Assembly (NCBI GenBank): GCA_030427205.1
Contig: JAUHXC010000003.1
Coordinates: forward strand, 62,001 to 126,000
Direction: 5' to 3'
Origin: a bacterium
GTDB taxonomy: Bacteria > Myxococcota_A > Bradymonadia > UBA7976 > UBA1532
DNA length: 64,000 nucleotides
Shown here: positions 51,096 to 59,523 of the stretch, one piece after another
Position numbering within the stretch: the stretch's first letter is position 1
Layout: each line of letters begins with the position of its first letter
Notes under the pieces: generated by a model
Databases searched by the model: none
What the model was told of the DNA's origin: nothing
What the model saw: only the letters and a program-made list of their open reading frames with translations
Position numbers and translations under genes: made by a program

Positions 51096-53777
51096 ATGAA
51101 CCAGACCCGATCTCTGTTTGCCCGGCCCGCAGCGTTGGGCGGGCTCTTGCTGTCGACGCTGCTCGTCGCCGGCGGCTGTGTCTACGACGAAGACGTCGGC
51201 GACCTGCCCGCAGAAGGCTGCGAAGCCAACTACGACTGTCCGGAGGGCGCGTCGTGTATCGACGGCGCCTGCGTCGGCGAGTGCGTCTGCCCCGCGGTCG
51301 ACGCGCCGGTCTGCGGCGCCGACGGCGAGACCTATGGCAACGCGTGTGAAGCCCGCTGCGCCGCCGTCGAGGTGGTCGGCGAGGGCGCCTGCGAAGACGC
51401 GCCCGCCGAGTGTCGCCCCGCCGAGTGCGGCCCCGGCCCGCGGGTCGAGCCCTGCCCCGACGGCACCGCCCGGCCCCAGGAGTGCCGGCGCGACGCGGCG
51501 AACATCTGCACCTGGTTCGTCGGTGAGTGCGCCGACGAGCCGCGGCCGTGCGACGCCCGCGAGTGCGGGCCGGCGCCCGGCGCGCCCAACGTGCAGTGCG
51601 AGGACGGCAGCATCGGCGGGCCGGTGTGTGAACGGGACGACGCCGGCATGTGCGGGTGGCAGTTCCGCGAGTGCCCCGATGTCTGCGTCTGCCCCGATGT
51701 CTGGGCGCCGGTGTGCGGGTCCGACGGCAATACCTACGGCAACGGGTGCGAGGCGCGCTGCGCCGGCGTGCGGGTGGTGCACGAGGGCGAGTGCGGCGAG
51801 GTCGGCGAGTGCGCCGAGGACGCCTGCGGGCCGCCGCCGTTCTTCGTCGCGCTGTGCCCCGACGGCAGCCCGCCGCCCCAGGAGTGCAGGCCGGCCGACG
51901 ACGGGGCCTGCCGCTGGCAGATCGGCGAGTGCCCGCCGGTCGAGTGCGCGCCCGACGCCTGCGGCCCGCCGCCGCCGGTGGCGGCCTGCCCCGACGGCAA
52001 CGGCCCGGCGGTGGAGTGCGTGGCGACGGCGGACGGCCGCTGCGGCTGGGAGGTCGGCCCGTGTGACGACATCTGCGCCTGCCCCGATGTCTGGGCGCCG
52101 GTGTGCGGCGCTGACGGGAATACCTATGGCAACGCGTGCGAGGCGCGCTGCGCCGGCGTGCCGGTCGTCGCCGACGGCGAGTGCGGCGGCTGCGCCTGCG
52201 CCGAGATCTGGGCGCCGGTGTGCGGCGCCGACGGCAATACCTACGGCAACGCGTGCGAGGCGCGCTGCGCCGGCGTGCCGGTGGCTTACGAGGGCGAGTG
52301 CCGTGGGGGTCAGTGCGCCGAAGACGACTGCGGGCCGCCGCCGTTTTTGGTCGCGCCGTGCCCCGACGGCAACCCGCCGCCCCAGGAGTGCGCGCCGGGC
52401 CCCGACGGGGTCTGCGGCTGGCAGATCGGCGAGTGCGCCCCGATCTGTGATTGCCCCGACGTCTGGGATCCGGTGTGCGGGGTCGACGGCGATACCTACG
52501 GCAACGCGTGCGAGGCGCGCTGTGCCGGCGTGCCGGTGGCCCACGAGGGCGAGTGCGGCGGTCAGCTGTGCCCCGAGGACGCCTGCGGCGAGCGGCCGGC
52601 CCGGCTGCCGCTGTGCCCCGACGGCCAGCTGCCGCCGATGTCGTGCGAGCCGGCCGACGACGGCGCCTGCGGCTGGGTCGTCGGCGAGTGCCCCGGCATC
52701 TGCGACTGCCCGGAGATCTGGGCGCCGGTGTGCGGGGCCGACGGCAATACCTACGACAACGAATGCCACGCCCGCTGCCGCGGGGTCGAGGTGGCGCACG
52801 ACGGTGAGTGCGGCGGCGAGTGCCGCGAAGACGACTGCGGCCGGGCGCCCTTCCTGGTGGCGCCGTGCCCCGACGGCAGCGTCCCGCCCCAGGAGTGCGT
52901 GGCCGGCCCCGACGGCATGTGCCGCTGGGAGATCGGCGAGTGCCCCGAGCCCGTCTGCGCGGCCGACAGCTGCGGTCCGCCGCCGCCGGTGGCGCCGTGC
53001 CCCGACGGCAACGGCCCGACGGTGGAGTGCGTGCCCATGGCCGACGGCCGCTGCGGCTGGGAGATCGGGCAGTGCGACTTCGACTGCGCCTGCCTGCAGG
53101 TGTGGGATCCGGTGTGCGGGGCCGACGGCCAGACCTACGGCAACGCCTGCGAGGCGGACTGCGCCGGGGTCGAGGTGGCCTACCCGGGCGAGTGCCGGGT
53201 CGACGCCTGCGCGCTGCCGCCCGAGCCGGGGCCGTGCGAGGCGGCCATGCGCCGCTGGTATCACAACGCCGAGACGGGGGCCTGCGAGATGTTCATCTAC
53301 GGGGGCTGCCAGGGCAACGCCAATAACTTCCAGTCGGCCGAAGCGTGCGAGGAGGCCTGCGGCGGCGGGGGCGGCGAGTGCCGGCCCGAGGAGTGCGGGC
53401 CGGCGCCCGGCGCGCCGAACTTCATCTGCGAAGACGGGTCGGTGGGCGGTCCGGTCTGCGAGCGGGCGGACGACGGCGTCTGCGGCTGGAACATGCGCGA
53501 GTGCCCCGAGATGCAGGCGTGCGGCGCCGACGCCTGCGGGCCGGCCCCCCGTCCGCGGCCCTGCGACGACGGCAGCGCGCCGATCCAGGAGTGCGTGATG
53601 GACGAGGCGGGTCAGTGCGGCTGGACCACCGAGTGCCCGGCGCCGCCCGCCGAGTGCCCGGCCGACGCCTGCGGCCCCGCGCCGCGGCCCCTGCCTTGCG
53701 ACGACGGCAGCCCGCCCGCGCAGGCGTGCATGCCGCAGGCCGACGGCCGCTGCGGCTGGGTCACCGAGTGCCGCTGA
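51096..53777 (+). CDS. Multidomain Kazal/Kunitz protease-inhibitor-like lipoprotein
   Basis: An 893-residue Cys-rich lipoprotein (lipobox LLVAGG-Cys28), probably on the cell surface. It contains seven Kazal domains of the form CxCPxxWxPVCGxDGxTYGNxC, one Kunitz/BPTI domain (residues 705-755, spacing C-x8-C-x15-C-x7-C-x12-C-x3-C, exactly that of BPTI), and eleven copies of a roughly 43-residue six-cysteine module (CGPPP...CPDG...C...CGWxxxEC) that I cannot assign. Kazal and Kunitz domains are canonical serine-protease inhibitors. Predicted P1 residues are Ala, Asp, Asp, Glu, Asp, Glu, Gln for Kazal 1-7 and Glu715 for Kunitz. ATG 51096 follows GGAGGAG; the upstream frame is ignored. A strong hairpin overlaps the stop. 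Confidence 0.9.
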   Translation: MNQTRSLFARPAALGGLLLSTLLVAGGCVYDEDVGDLPAEGCEANYDCPEGASCIDGACVGECVCPAVDAPVCGADGETYGNACEARCAAVEVVGEGACEDAPAECRPAECGPGPRVEPCPDGTARPQECRRDAANICTWFVGECADEPRPCDARECGPAPGAPNVQCEDGSIGGPVCERDDAGMCGWQFRECPDVCVCPDVWAPVCGSDGNTYGNGCEARCAGVRVVHEGECGEVGECAEDACGPPPFFVALCPDGSPPPQECRPADDGACRWQIGECPPVECAPDACGPPPPVAACPDGNGPAVECVATADGRCGWEVGPCDDICACPDVWAPVCGADGNTYGNACEARCAGVPVVADGECGGCACAEIWAPVCGADGNTYGNACEARCAGVPVAYEGECRGGQCAEDDCGPPPFLVAPCPDGNPPPQECAPGPDGVCGWQIGECAPICDCPDVWDPVCGVDGDTYGNACEARCAGVPVAHEGECGGQLCPEDACGERPARLPLCPDGQLPPMSCEPADDGACGWVVGECPGICDCPEIWAPVCGADGNTYDNECHARCRGVEVAHDGECGGECREDDCGRAPFLVAPCPDGSVPPQECVAGPDGMCRWEIGECPEPVCAADSCGPPPPVAPCPDGNGPTVECVPMADGRCGWEIGQCDFDCACLQVWDPVCGADGQTYGNACEADCAGVEVAYPGECRVDACALPPEPGPCEAAMRRWYHNAETGACEMFIYGGCQGNANNFQSAEACEEACGGGGGECRPEECGPAPGAPNFICEDGSVGGPVCERADDGVCGWNMRECPEMQACGADACGPAPRPRPCDDGSAPIQECVMDEAGQCGWTTECPAPPAECPADACGPAPRPLPCDDGSPPAQACMPQADGRCGWVTECR
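51282..53774 (+). repeat. Intragenic array of Cys-rich modules (Kazal x7, Kunitz x1, six-Cys module x11)
   Basis: The modules alternate along the gene. Kazal domains 3, 4 and 5 (about 52070-52560) are nearly identical at DNA level (shared stretches such as GGCAACGCGTGCGAGGCGCG), implying recent duplication. Six-Cys modules fall in at least two subtypes: CGPPPxxxAxCPDG and [15 protein letters not shown]. Confidence 0.85.
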
Positions 53778-53835
53778 GCCGGCGCGGCGCCCGCCTCTGA
53801 GCGCCGGCTCCTTCCTTCCTTTCTTCCCTTCCTTG
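53776..53835 (+). terminator. Terminator with pyrimidine-rich tail
   Basis: GAGCCGGCGC (53776-53785) and GCGCCGGCTC (53801-53810) form a perfect ten-pair stem, the first arm overlapping the stop codon. It is followed by 25 bases of almost pure C/T with several short T runs. Position and strength fit transcription termination, though the tail is mixed C/T rather than pure T. Confidence 0.6.
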
Positions 53836-54020
53836 TAGACGATGTCGTCAGCGGGCACGCCGCCCGCGGGTCGCGGCAGCGCGAAAGGCGCAGCGAGAAA
53901 AGATCGAAAAAAGTGGGCGCCGGAAAAAAGGGCCGGCGGGGGCCGGGGCTACCCCCAGACACGAACCGCGAATCACGCAGCTTCAAATACCTGCTGCACA
54001 CTCACTTTCGGGAGAACCCC

Positions 54021-54353
54021 ATGTTCGTTCGCCGCGCCCTCGCCGCCCTCGCCCTCACCGCTTCGGTCCTCGTCTCCAGCCAGGCCATGGCCATCGGCTA
54101 CATCTACAGCAACGTGCGCATCACCCAGGTCGACGTGCACAATAACAACGGCGATGGCGACATCCTCGTCGAGTTCAACCGCGACGTCTGCTGGAACGCC
54201 AACGAGACCAAGGCCCGGCTCTACGCCAACAACTCGCCGGGCTTCGAGAGCATGCGCGCGGTGCTCATCGCCGCCTTCCTCGCCGGCAAGACCCTCAAGG
54301 TGCAGACCCGCCACGATACCTGCGCGCTGCAGTACATCTGGGTCGAGGGTTGA
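54021..54353 (+). CDS. Small secreted protein of unknown function
   Basis: A 110-residue protein with a Sec signal peptide ending at AMA (residue 24). The mature part (about 86 residues) is beta-rich with two cysteines (DVCWNANE and DTCALQY) that could pair. Segments VEFNRDVCWNANETKARLYA and LKVQTRHDTCALQYIWVEG recall small secreted proteins of unknown function found in gammaproteobacteria. ATG 54021 has GGGAGAA upstream. It is nine bases upstream of the protease gene, so the two are likely one operon. Confidence 0.75.
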   Translation: MFVRRALAALALTASVLVSSQAMAIGYIYSNVRITQVDVHNNNGDGDILVEFNRDVCWNANETKARLYANNSPGFESMRAVLIAAFLAGKTLKVQTRHDTCALQYIWVEG

Positions 54354-54361
54354 GCGGGGCC

Positions 54362-55498
54362 ATGAACATGAAGACATCCACCTTTGCGGCCCTGTGCGCG
54401 CTGGGGCTGGCCGGGCTGAGCGGGTGTACGCCCGAGCAGCTCGCCGAGGCCGGCCTCGAGACGCCTGCGGCCTCCGACATCGAAGAGACCGCCCCGATCG
54501 GCGAGACCGAGCAGGGCATGATCAACGGCAACGCCGTCGCCCGCGGCTCGCTGGCCCGGCTGGGCATCGTGCGGGTCAACTTCGGCTGCACCGGCACCAT
54601 GTTGTCCAACCGCTTCGTGCTCACCGCGCGGCACTGCGTGCGCACCTGGGCCAACGGGGCCTGGGGCGCGGCGGCGGCCAACGTGCAGGTGACCCTCGAA
54701 GGGGCCACGGCGGCGGATGACCAGGTCATCCAGGCGGCGCGGGTTCTCGAGCCGAATACCAACGGCGTCAACGCCGGCGACTACGCGCTCATCGAGCTGA
54801 ATGCGCCGCTGGAGGTCGACGGCAGCACCGACGGCTTCTACAACCCGATCTACGGCGGGCGGGACAGCGACCTGGAGGGCCAGCGGGTCTTCTGCGCCGG
54901 CTACGGCAATAACACGGAGGCCAACGGCAACGTCTGGGGCGGTGGCGGCGGCACCCTGCGCAGCGCCTGGCTGACCATCAGCGATACGGGCGGCAATACG
55001 CTGACCCTCAGCCGCAACCGCGGCAACCAGATCGGCGCGCCGGGGGACTCGGGCAGCACCTGCTTCCTCAACGGCGAGATCCTGGGGGTGCAGAGCACCT
55101 GCGCCGGGCCGTGGACCGACCTCAACGGCGACAACCAGCTGCAGGGCGGCGAGTGGACCCGCATCAACACCTGCACCGCCGCCTCGCCCAACGCCTACCG
55201 GGCGTGGGTCCGGCCGCGGATCGAGGCCGACGTGCTCGTCGAGTTCCCGACGGTGCCGCCGTCCGGCGGCGCGGTCGTGGTGCGCATGTCGGCGGTCAAC
55301 GACGGCTTCGCCTTCTGGAATTGGGGCTCGGCCAGCATCGGCGAGTTCGCCCTGCGCGGCGGCTGGCTCGAAGCCACCGCCGACGACCCGGCGGGCTATG
55401 TCTGCGGCCGGGCCTTCGAGACCACGCCGGCCCGCGGCGACGCCGTCCTGCGCGGCGCCTGCCTGAGCCACGCCCTGGCCGCCTCGGTCTCGATGTAG
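54362..55498 (+). CDS. Trypsin-like (S1) serine protease lipoprotein
   Basis: A 378-residue secreted protease. Lipobox LAGLSG-Cys22, a short propeptide-like stretch, then MINGNAVARGS, where chymotrypsin-fold proteases usually begin. The triad is visible: His91 in LTARHC, Asp in AGDYALIEL and Ser in GAPGDSGS. Around residues 215-245 the calcium- or substrate-loop region has NGDNQLQGG. The C-terminal 100 residues form a non-catalytic beta-like domain (VEFPTVPPSGGAVVVRMSAVNDGFAFWNWG). It sits just downstream of the inhibitor-like lipoprotein. The start could be ATG 54362 or 54368. Confidence 0.9.
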   Translation: MNMKTSTFAALCALGLAGLSGCTPEQLAEAGLETPAASDIEETAPIGETEQGMINGNAVARGSLARLGIVRVNFGCTGTMLSNRFVLTARHCVRTWANGAWGAAAANVQVTLEGATAADDQVIQAARVLEPNTNGVNAGDYALIELNAPLEVDGSTDGFYNPIYGGRDSDLEGQRVFCAGYGNNTEANGNVWGGGGGTLRSAWLTISDTGGNTLTLSRNRGNQIGAPGDSGSTCFLNGEILGVQSTCAGPWTDLNGDNQLQGGEWTRINTCTAASPNAYRAWVRPRIEADVLVEFPTVPPSGGAVVVRMSAVNDGFAFWNWGSASIGEFALRGGWLEATADDPAGYVCGRAFETTPARGDAVLRGACLSHALAASVSM

Positions 55499-55519
55499 GC
55501 CATCTCCCGCCCCTTCGGC

Positions 55520-57379
55520 TCACGCCCCGTCGAACAGCGCCAGCACCGCCAGCGCCGCGCCGAGGTCGTCGACCTCGAGCAGCCCCTGCGCCAGCGCCTC
55601 ACCCGCCGGCAGGACCCCCAACGCGATGCGTACGAACGTGCCGCCGGACGCCGTCACCGTGGCCGTCGGCGCGGGCGTATCGGGCAGCGGCTCGCCCTCG
55701 ACCACCTCGGCGATGCCGCGGCGCACCGTCAGCGTGAACCGCCGCCCGTCCAGCACCAAGGCCAGCGCCAGGTGCCGGTCGAGGGCCTGCGCCGCCCGCA
55801 GTCGGGTTGGCATCACCGCGAGCACCGCGTCCACCGGCACCGCGTCGAGCAGCGCGTCGTCGAGCCGGGCCTGGCCCGGCGGCGGCGGCGGATCGTCGCT
55901 CAGCTCGCGGGCCTCTTCGAGCAGCCACCCCCGCCCATTGGTATTGCCCACGTACACCGCCAGCGCCTCGCGGGCGGCCACGCCCAGCGCGTCGCCGCCT
56001 TCGGGCAGCAGATCGGCCCGGCGCAGCTTGTCGAGCAGATGCAGCGCGAAGCGCGGGTCGTCGCCGTCGAGCGCGGCCCGGGCGGCGCCCATCACCGCTT
56101 GGGGGCCGCCCATCAGCGCCACCTCGCGGGCGACGGCGTCGAGCGGCGGGTAGAGCGTTGTCGTCCGGCCGTCGAACCAGCCGACCCGGTTGCCGTAGAT
56201 CGCGCGGGCCGACCAGTCGGTCTGGCCGTAGCGCTCGTAGAGGGTAGGCTCATCGGCGAGGTGCGCCGGCAGCCGGGCCGACTCGGCGATGCGGTCGAGG
56301 TCGTGCCCCGCGTTGGCCCCGCGCACGACCTGATCGCGCACCCATTGAATCGCGTCGCGGTGGGCGATCAGCGCGGCCCGCACCGCGGCCCGGCCGACGA
56401 TGGGCCGGGTATGGCTCGGCACCAGCAGCTCGGGGTCGAGGCGGCGCATGGCGTCGAGGCTGGCGATCCAGGCGTCGACGTCCCGCGGGGCCGTGCCGCG
56501 GATGGTGTACAGGTTGGGGAAGGCGGCGTACCAGTTGTCGCCGGGCAGCAGCGCGCCGAGGTGCGGGATCCAGACGAAGAGCTGGTCGGCGGTCTCGCCG
56601 GGCGCCCGGTGCAGCTCGACGCTGACCCCGTCGAAGTCGAGCACGGCGCGCTCTTCGAAGGTCTCGGTCGGCAGCCGGATGCCCGGGCTCAACGCGGCCT
56701 CGACGTCGGCCCGGCGGCCGAGCGCGCTGCACGGCAGCAGCCCGTCATCCACCGACTGGCCGAACTGGCGGGTGCCGCGGCGCAGCTCGCTCGGCCGGAA
56801 CGCGCCGTACTGCTCGATCACCCCGTCGAGCACCGCGTCGGTCGACCAGACGGCGGTGTCGTCTTCGACCCAGACCGAGGCCCCGCCGATGTGGTCGATG
56901 TGGCTGTGGGTATAGACCACCGCCGCGACCGGGCCGGGCAGCTCGGCGTCGAGCGCGGCGCGCACGACTTCGGCCCGGGCCGGGCTCATGCTCACGTCGA
57001 CGATCACCCGCCCGGCGGGGGTCGCGAGCGCGATGGTATTGGCCAGATCGTAGCCCACCGCCACCGCGAGGTCATCGGTCAGCCGCTCGATGCGCGGCGG
57101 CCCGACGGCCTCGGCGCAGTGGGCGTCGAGCCCGGCCGCGATGGCGGCGGGGTCGGCGGCCTCGGCGATCGCGGCGGGGCCTGCGGGCCCGGCGTCGGGC
57201 AGGCGGGCGTCGTCGGGGCTCGCGTCGCGGCTGGCGTCGGCGCAGGGTTCGGACGGGATCGCGTCGATGATCTGCTGCGGCGAGGGCTCGGGCCCGTCGG
57301 CGCCGCTGCACGCGGCGAGCAGCGCGAAGCCCAGGACAGGCAGTCGAACCTGGGGGCAGTGAACGAACCTGTAGAGCAT
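55520..57379 (-). CDS. Alkyl/aryl-sulfatase-like metallo-beta-lactamase-fold lipoprotein
   Basis: Predicted zinc hydrolase (619 residues) with lipobox LLAA-Cys and an Ala/Asp/Pro linker. The metal motif THSHIDHIGG (HxHxDH) and LLPGDNWYAAFPNLYTIRG match the SdsA1-type alkylsulfatases, as does the C-terminal half (dimerisation region LYPPLDAVAREVALMGG and an SCP2-like tail with LALALVLDGRRFTLTVRRG). Such enzymes cleave alkyl sulfates. ATG 57379 is used because GGAG is nine bases upstream; ATG 57385 is possible. The open frame extends 70 codons further but through unlikely sequence. It is divergent from the MoxR operon. Confidence 0.88.
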   Translation of the reverse strand: MLYRFVHCPQVRLPVLGFALLAACSGADGPEPSPQQIIDAIPSEPCADASRDASPDDARLPDAGPAGPAAIAEAADPAAIAAGLDAHCAEAVGPPRIERLTDDLAVAVGYDLANTIALATPAGRVIVDVSMSPARAEVVRAALDAELPGPVAAVVYTHSHIDHIGGASVWVEDDTAVWSTDAVLDGVIEQYGAFRPSELRRGTRQFGQSVDDGLLPCSALGRRADVEAALSPGIRLPTETFEERAVLDFDGVSVELHRAPGETADQLFVWIPHLGALLPGDNWYAAFPNLYTIRGTAPRDVDAWIASLDAMRRLDPELLVPSHTRPIVGRAAVRAALIAHRDAIQWVRDQVVRGANAGHDLDRIAESARLPAHLADEPTLYERYGQTDWSARAIYGNRVGWFDGRTTTLYPPLDAVAREVALMGGPQAVMGAARAALDGDDPRFALHLLDKLRRADLLPEGGDALGVAAREALAVYVGNTNGRGWLLEEARELSDDPPPPPGQARLDDALLDAVPVDAVLAVMPTRLRAAQALDRHLALALVLDGRRFTLTVRRGIAEVVEGEPLPDTPAPTATVTASGGTFVRIALGVLPAGEALAQGLLEVDDLGAALAVLALFDGA

Positions 57380-57489
57380 GTGCATGGACTCCTCGGCCGA
57401 CAGTGTTCTACGTCCGCAGGAACAGTGAGCAGACGACCTCTGCGTGCCAGCCGCTATCAGTGACAGCGTCAAGGTGTTGGTCAAGACTC

Positions 57490-57518
57490 TTGGCAGCGAG
57501 GTGGCTGAGGCCCAGAAT
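57490..57518 (+). promoter_or_regulatory. Possible sigma-70-type promoter of the MoxR operon
   Basis: TTGGCA (57490-57495; five of six matches to the -35 consensus) and CAGAAT (57513-57518; four of six to the -10) are 17 bases apart, ideal spacing. The implied transcription start near 57525 lies just before the chosen GTG at 57546 and after the alternative GTG at 57444, which would then not be translated. Confidence 0.45.
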
Positions 57519-57545
57519 AGGCATATCCTCATGAAAGGACGACGT

Positions 57546-59510
57546 GTGCGGCGAAATCGAGTCGAGTTGACCATCGAGTTGACCCGCGTCGAACAGAACA
57601 ACGGGCCGGATCAAGTCTGGGCGAAGTACTTTCACGCTGGCCGAACGTTGAGCGTGGCCGCGGTCCACCGCCCGGTGCCCACGATCATCGACGAACTCTC
57701 GGTCGAACTGGTGCGTGGAGAGGCCGAGCGCTTGCACCATTGGCTGACCGGCCGGATGCAGGTCGAGGTCGGCCGCGCGCTGTTCGACCTGTTGTTCCCC
57801 GACGCGGCGCGCGGCGGTGATGTGTTGGCTGCCTTGCGCCTCGACAGCCGGAAATCGCTCGCCCACTACGCATTCCGCATACGCATCGTGACCGACGACG
57901 CGCGCTGGGCGGGGTTGCCGTGGTCACTGACCACCTGTCGCTACCAGCGGCTCACCCATGTCGACAACGGGTGGACCTTCGAGGTGACCGACGGGGTGCG
58001 CCCCAAGGCCCGAGACAGCGGTCACCAGACCGTCCCGCGGATCCTGGTGTTCGCGCCCGCGGGTGGTTCTTGCCGGGTGGAGGGGCACCTCGCGCGAATC
58101 AGGGGTGCGCTCGCCCGCCAGCACCGCAACTACGGGCAGGCCGAGCGGGACCACTTCCTGGTCGTCGGTCGGCTGTCGGAGCTCGAGAAGATCGCCCGCG
58201 GCAGCCGTGAGGTCGGCATCGTCTACCTGTTGGCGCCCGTCCTGGTCGACCCGACGCCGCGCCTCGTGCTCGGTGGCGCCGACAGCGTGGCCCTCGGCGA
58301 TCTCGCGCGGATGCTCACCCCTCTCGCTCCCGCGGTCGTCCTGGTCAATGGCGCCGGGGGCGCCGCCGCGCTGCCGATCACACCCCTCCGGCAGCTCGGG
58401 CAGGTGGCCGACGCCGTCATCGCGCCCTGTGGCCCGGCCGATCCGCGGGCGCTCGAGCCGATCTGCGAGAGCTGGTTCGATCACCATGTCATCGGCGGTC
58501 GCTCGCCAGTCGACGCCCTCTATGCTGCTCATCCGACCGAGACAGCGATCGAGGGCGCGTGGTCGCTGCCCATGGCACACACTGCCTATGCCGAGTGGGT
58601 CTCCCGGCCATTGGGCCTGCTCAGGCCCGACGTCGCCGTCCGCCTCGACCGCTTCAATCAGCGGGCGCACGCGGCGCGAAAGGTCAAAGAGCTGCTGTTT
58701 CAGGCGCCCGAGCGGCGGCTGCAGCTCCTGGTCGCCGTCGGCTCGCCGGGCAACGCCATCGAAGAGTTGTCGAGCCACCTGCACCACGACCTGGCGATGA
58801 GCGAGCCCGACTGGCAGATGATCCGACAGCCGGTTGCCTTTCCGCCCGAACGCAGCGGCTTCGAACCGTCGGGGGAGGATTGGAGCCCGCGCGAGATGGG
58901 ACTGGCCGTCACGCGCATGGACGGGCTGCTCGTCGACGCGTTGGCGGCTGGCGATCGGATCCCATTGCTGGATGCGGTTGCCTATGCCGTATCCGACGCG
59001 TTGCCCGGCAAGACGCCACTGCTCTGGCTCGACTGGGGGGCCTACGGCGATCGTGCATCGCTCGCCTCTGACGAGCGGCTCGGCCTGCGCGATGACTGCT
59101 CGAGTGACATGTTGGCCCTGTGGCTGCAGTCTCACCGCCATCTCGCCGAACTGTTGCGCAAGGAGAAGCGGATCAACGTGGTGTCGTTCATCGGCTTGGA
59201 GAAGCCGGCCGCGGTGCTGCCCTATATCGAGAATGACATCATCGGCTTCTCCAACGCCGGCCATTCACACATCGGGGCGCATATGTTGCCGCCCCTGCAT
59301 CGGGTCGAGCGCCACGAGCTGCTCGAGTTCTTGCGGGACGATCCCAACGTCGCCGCGCCGCGAGAGCACCTGCAGACCATCACCGAGACCCTGCTCGACG
59401 AGAGCCGCGGGGACTACGACCGTCTGATCACGGCCATCGCACGGGCGGAGAAAACGGGCTGGCGATCGTATCTGCGACCCGCCCGACAGAAGAAGACAAT
59501 GAAGTACTGA
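57546..59510 (+). CDS. CHAT/STAND-like protein lacking catalytic residues (conflict-system component)
   Basis: A 654-residue protein, not matched to a named family. The N-terminal half resembles a CHAT (caspase-like) domain: WAGLPWSLTTC, PRILVFAPAGG, VDPTPRLVLGGADSVALGDL and VVLVNGAGG fall in the expected order, but the catalytic His and Cys (usually HGH and NAC) are absent. The second half looks like a STAND NTPase core without a functional P-loop: LLVAVGSPGNAIEELSSHL where Walker A would be, and TPLLWLDWGAY where Walker B would be. GTG 57546 is chosen because AAAGGA lies six bases upstream and a promoter sits at 57490; the frame is open from 57444. It precedes a MoxR ATPase by 13 bases. Confidence 0.7.
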   Translation: MRRNRVELTIELTRVEQNNGPDQVWAKYFHAGRTLSVAAVHRPVPTIIDELSVELVRGEAERLHHWLTGRMQVEVGRALFDLLFPDAARGGDVLAALRLDSRKSLAHYAFRIRIVTDDARWAGLPWSLTTCRYQRLTHVDNGWTFEVTDGVRPKARDSGHQTVPRILVFAPAGGSCRVEGHLARIRGALARQHRNYGQAERDHFLVVGRLSELEKIARGSREVGIVYLLAPVLVDPTPRLVLGGADSVALGDLARMLTPLAPAVVLVNGAGGAAALPITPLRQLGQVADAVIAPCGPADPRALEPICESWFDHHVIGGRSPVDALYAAHPTETAIEGAWSLPMAHTAYAEWVSRPLGLLRPDVAVRLDRFNQRAHAARKVKELLFQAPERRLQLLVAVGSPGNAIEELSSHLHHDLAMSEPDWQMIRQPVAFPPERSGFEPSGEDWSPREMGLAVTRMDGLLVDALAAGDRIPLLDAVAYAVSDALPGKTPLLWLDWGAYGDRASLASDERLGLRDDCSSDMLALWLQSHRHLAELLRKEKRINVVSFIGLEKPAAVLPYIENDIIGFSNAGHSHIGAHMLPPLHRVERHELLEFLRDDPNVAAPREHLQTITETLLDESRGDYDRLITAIARAEKTGWRSYLRPARQKKTMKY

Positions 59511-59523
59511 TGGGAGGGGTGAG

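Noticed and set aside
51282..53774. CRISPR-like or satellite array in the repeated DNA
   Set aside because: Repeats are spaced unevenly, vary in sequence, and all encode cysteine-patterned protein modules in one frame.
57480..57500. Possible sigma-54 (-24/-12) promoter near TTGGTCAAGACTCTTGGC
   Set aside because: The GG and GC elements are two bases too far apart; a sigma-70-type match with ideal spacing fits better.
57444..57545. Upstream GTG start for the CHAT/STAND-like protein
   Set aside because: It lacks a ribosome binding site and lies upstream of the predicted transcription start; the GTG at 57546 has AAAGGA at correct distance.
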